This document shows positions 63,787-64,000 of a stretch of DNA of 64,000 nucleotides, one piece after another; position 1 is the stretch's first letter; each line of letters opens with the position of its first letter. The notes beneath the pieces were generated by a model, which saw nothing but the letters and a program-made list of their open reading frames with translations, was not told where the DNA came from and did not search any database. The translations under genes were made by a program, and so were the position numbers. Location: positions 62,001 to 126,000 of the forward strand of contig NZ_CADFEI010000006.1 of NCBI RefSeq assembly GCF_902833225.1, in the 5' to 3' direction. This DNA is from Burkholderia sp. BCC1644 (GTDB lineage Bacteria; Pseudomonadota; Gammaproteobacteria; Burkholderiales; Burkholderiaceae).

Positions 63787-64000
63787 ATCGTTCCTGTGTC
63801 TGAAACGGCGGCGCCCGCAACGCACCGCCGCCGGGCCCGGTATCGGGGCTTGTCCTAGGCGCCCTGCCGGTATTTTGTCTTGATAATCTTGCGCACGTCG
63901 CGCGCCCGCATCGGGTGGGCGAAACGGACAGTCCGACGCGAAGCCGCGGCGGGCCGAAGGCTTACGGCGCGGCACAACCGCGCACCCATCGAACAAAACG

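Noticed and set aside
63880-64000. Structured RNA at the window end
   Set aside because: GC-rich with some pairing potential, but no known RNA motif could be recognised and the following gene is outside the window.

Overview
The window is GC-rich, densely coded DNA with gene families, regulator types and codon use typical of Burkholderia, most likely the Burkholderia cepacia complex. A secondary-chromosome location is inferred from the mix of efflux, catabolic and regulator-rich modules with few core genes. All calls come from reading the sequence and the encoded proteins; no database search was run.

Layout. 0-2 kb: an IS605/IS1341-type element encoding an intact TnpB, inserted at the start of a tautomerase-like gene and followed by a truncated TetR gene. 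2-10 kb: a complete RND multidrug efflux operon (llpE-ceoA-ceoB-opcM type, minus strand) with a divergent LysR regulator (ceoR type). 10-16 kb: a small secreted protein gene behind an array of hairpin repeats, a 29-residue ORF, a NUP-family nucleoside protein, a LysE exporter, selD and an EamA permease. 15-20 kb: a porin facing an operon of N-formylglutamate deformylase, IclR regulator and YfcC-type carrier, with 17-bp palindromes between them. 20-24.4 kb: GABA catabolism (gabR, gabT, gabD). 24.5-28 kb: two tandem Aer-like receptors, each with a sigma-28-type promoter. 28-32.7 kb: methyltransferase plus GNAT pair, a TudS/DUF523 protein, pcaF and pcaR. 32.8-34.3 kb: a YhcG-type PDDEXK nuclease beside a diverged repeat.

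34-45 kb: an aromatic-acid module (porin, AAHS transporter, resorcylate-type decarboxylase, LysR), then a deacylase, a periplasmic binding protein, LysR, an MHS transporter and an M20 amidohydrolase. 45-52 kb: several regulator/enzyme pairs (GcvA-type LysR, HxlR with an azoreductase-like flavoprotein, TetR with SDR) and zwf. 52-58.5 kb: a LysR-controlled redox cluster (MFS, MoaF-like, LLM oxidoreductase, aldo-keto reductase, ene-reductase, cyclase-family protein). 58.6-64 kb: a DUF3455 protein, a scar holding the C-terminal halves of a methyltransferase and a TetR regulator, an AzgA purine permease, a hypothetical protein, a HemJ-like fragment and a LysR gene.

The dominant architecture is a local regulator beside its target genes with a readable palindrome between them. 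Notable are the two TetR/SDR operators, the three 17-bp palindromes around the formylglutamate module, the paired sigma-28 promoters of the receptor genes, the TnpB element whose empty site can be rebuilt, the efflux-linked hydrolase with Asp in place of the nucleophile Ser, and the hairpin array before the small secreted protein gene. No rRNA, tRNA or CRISPR array was seen.
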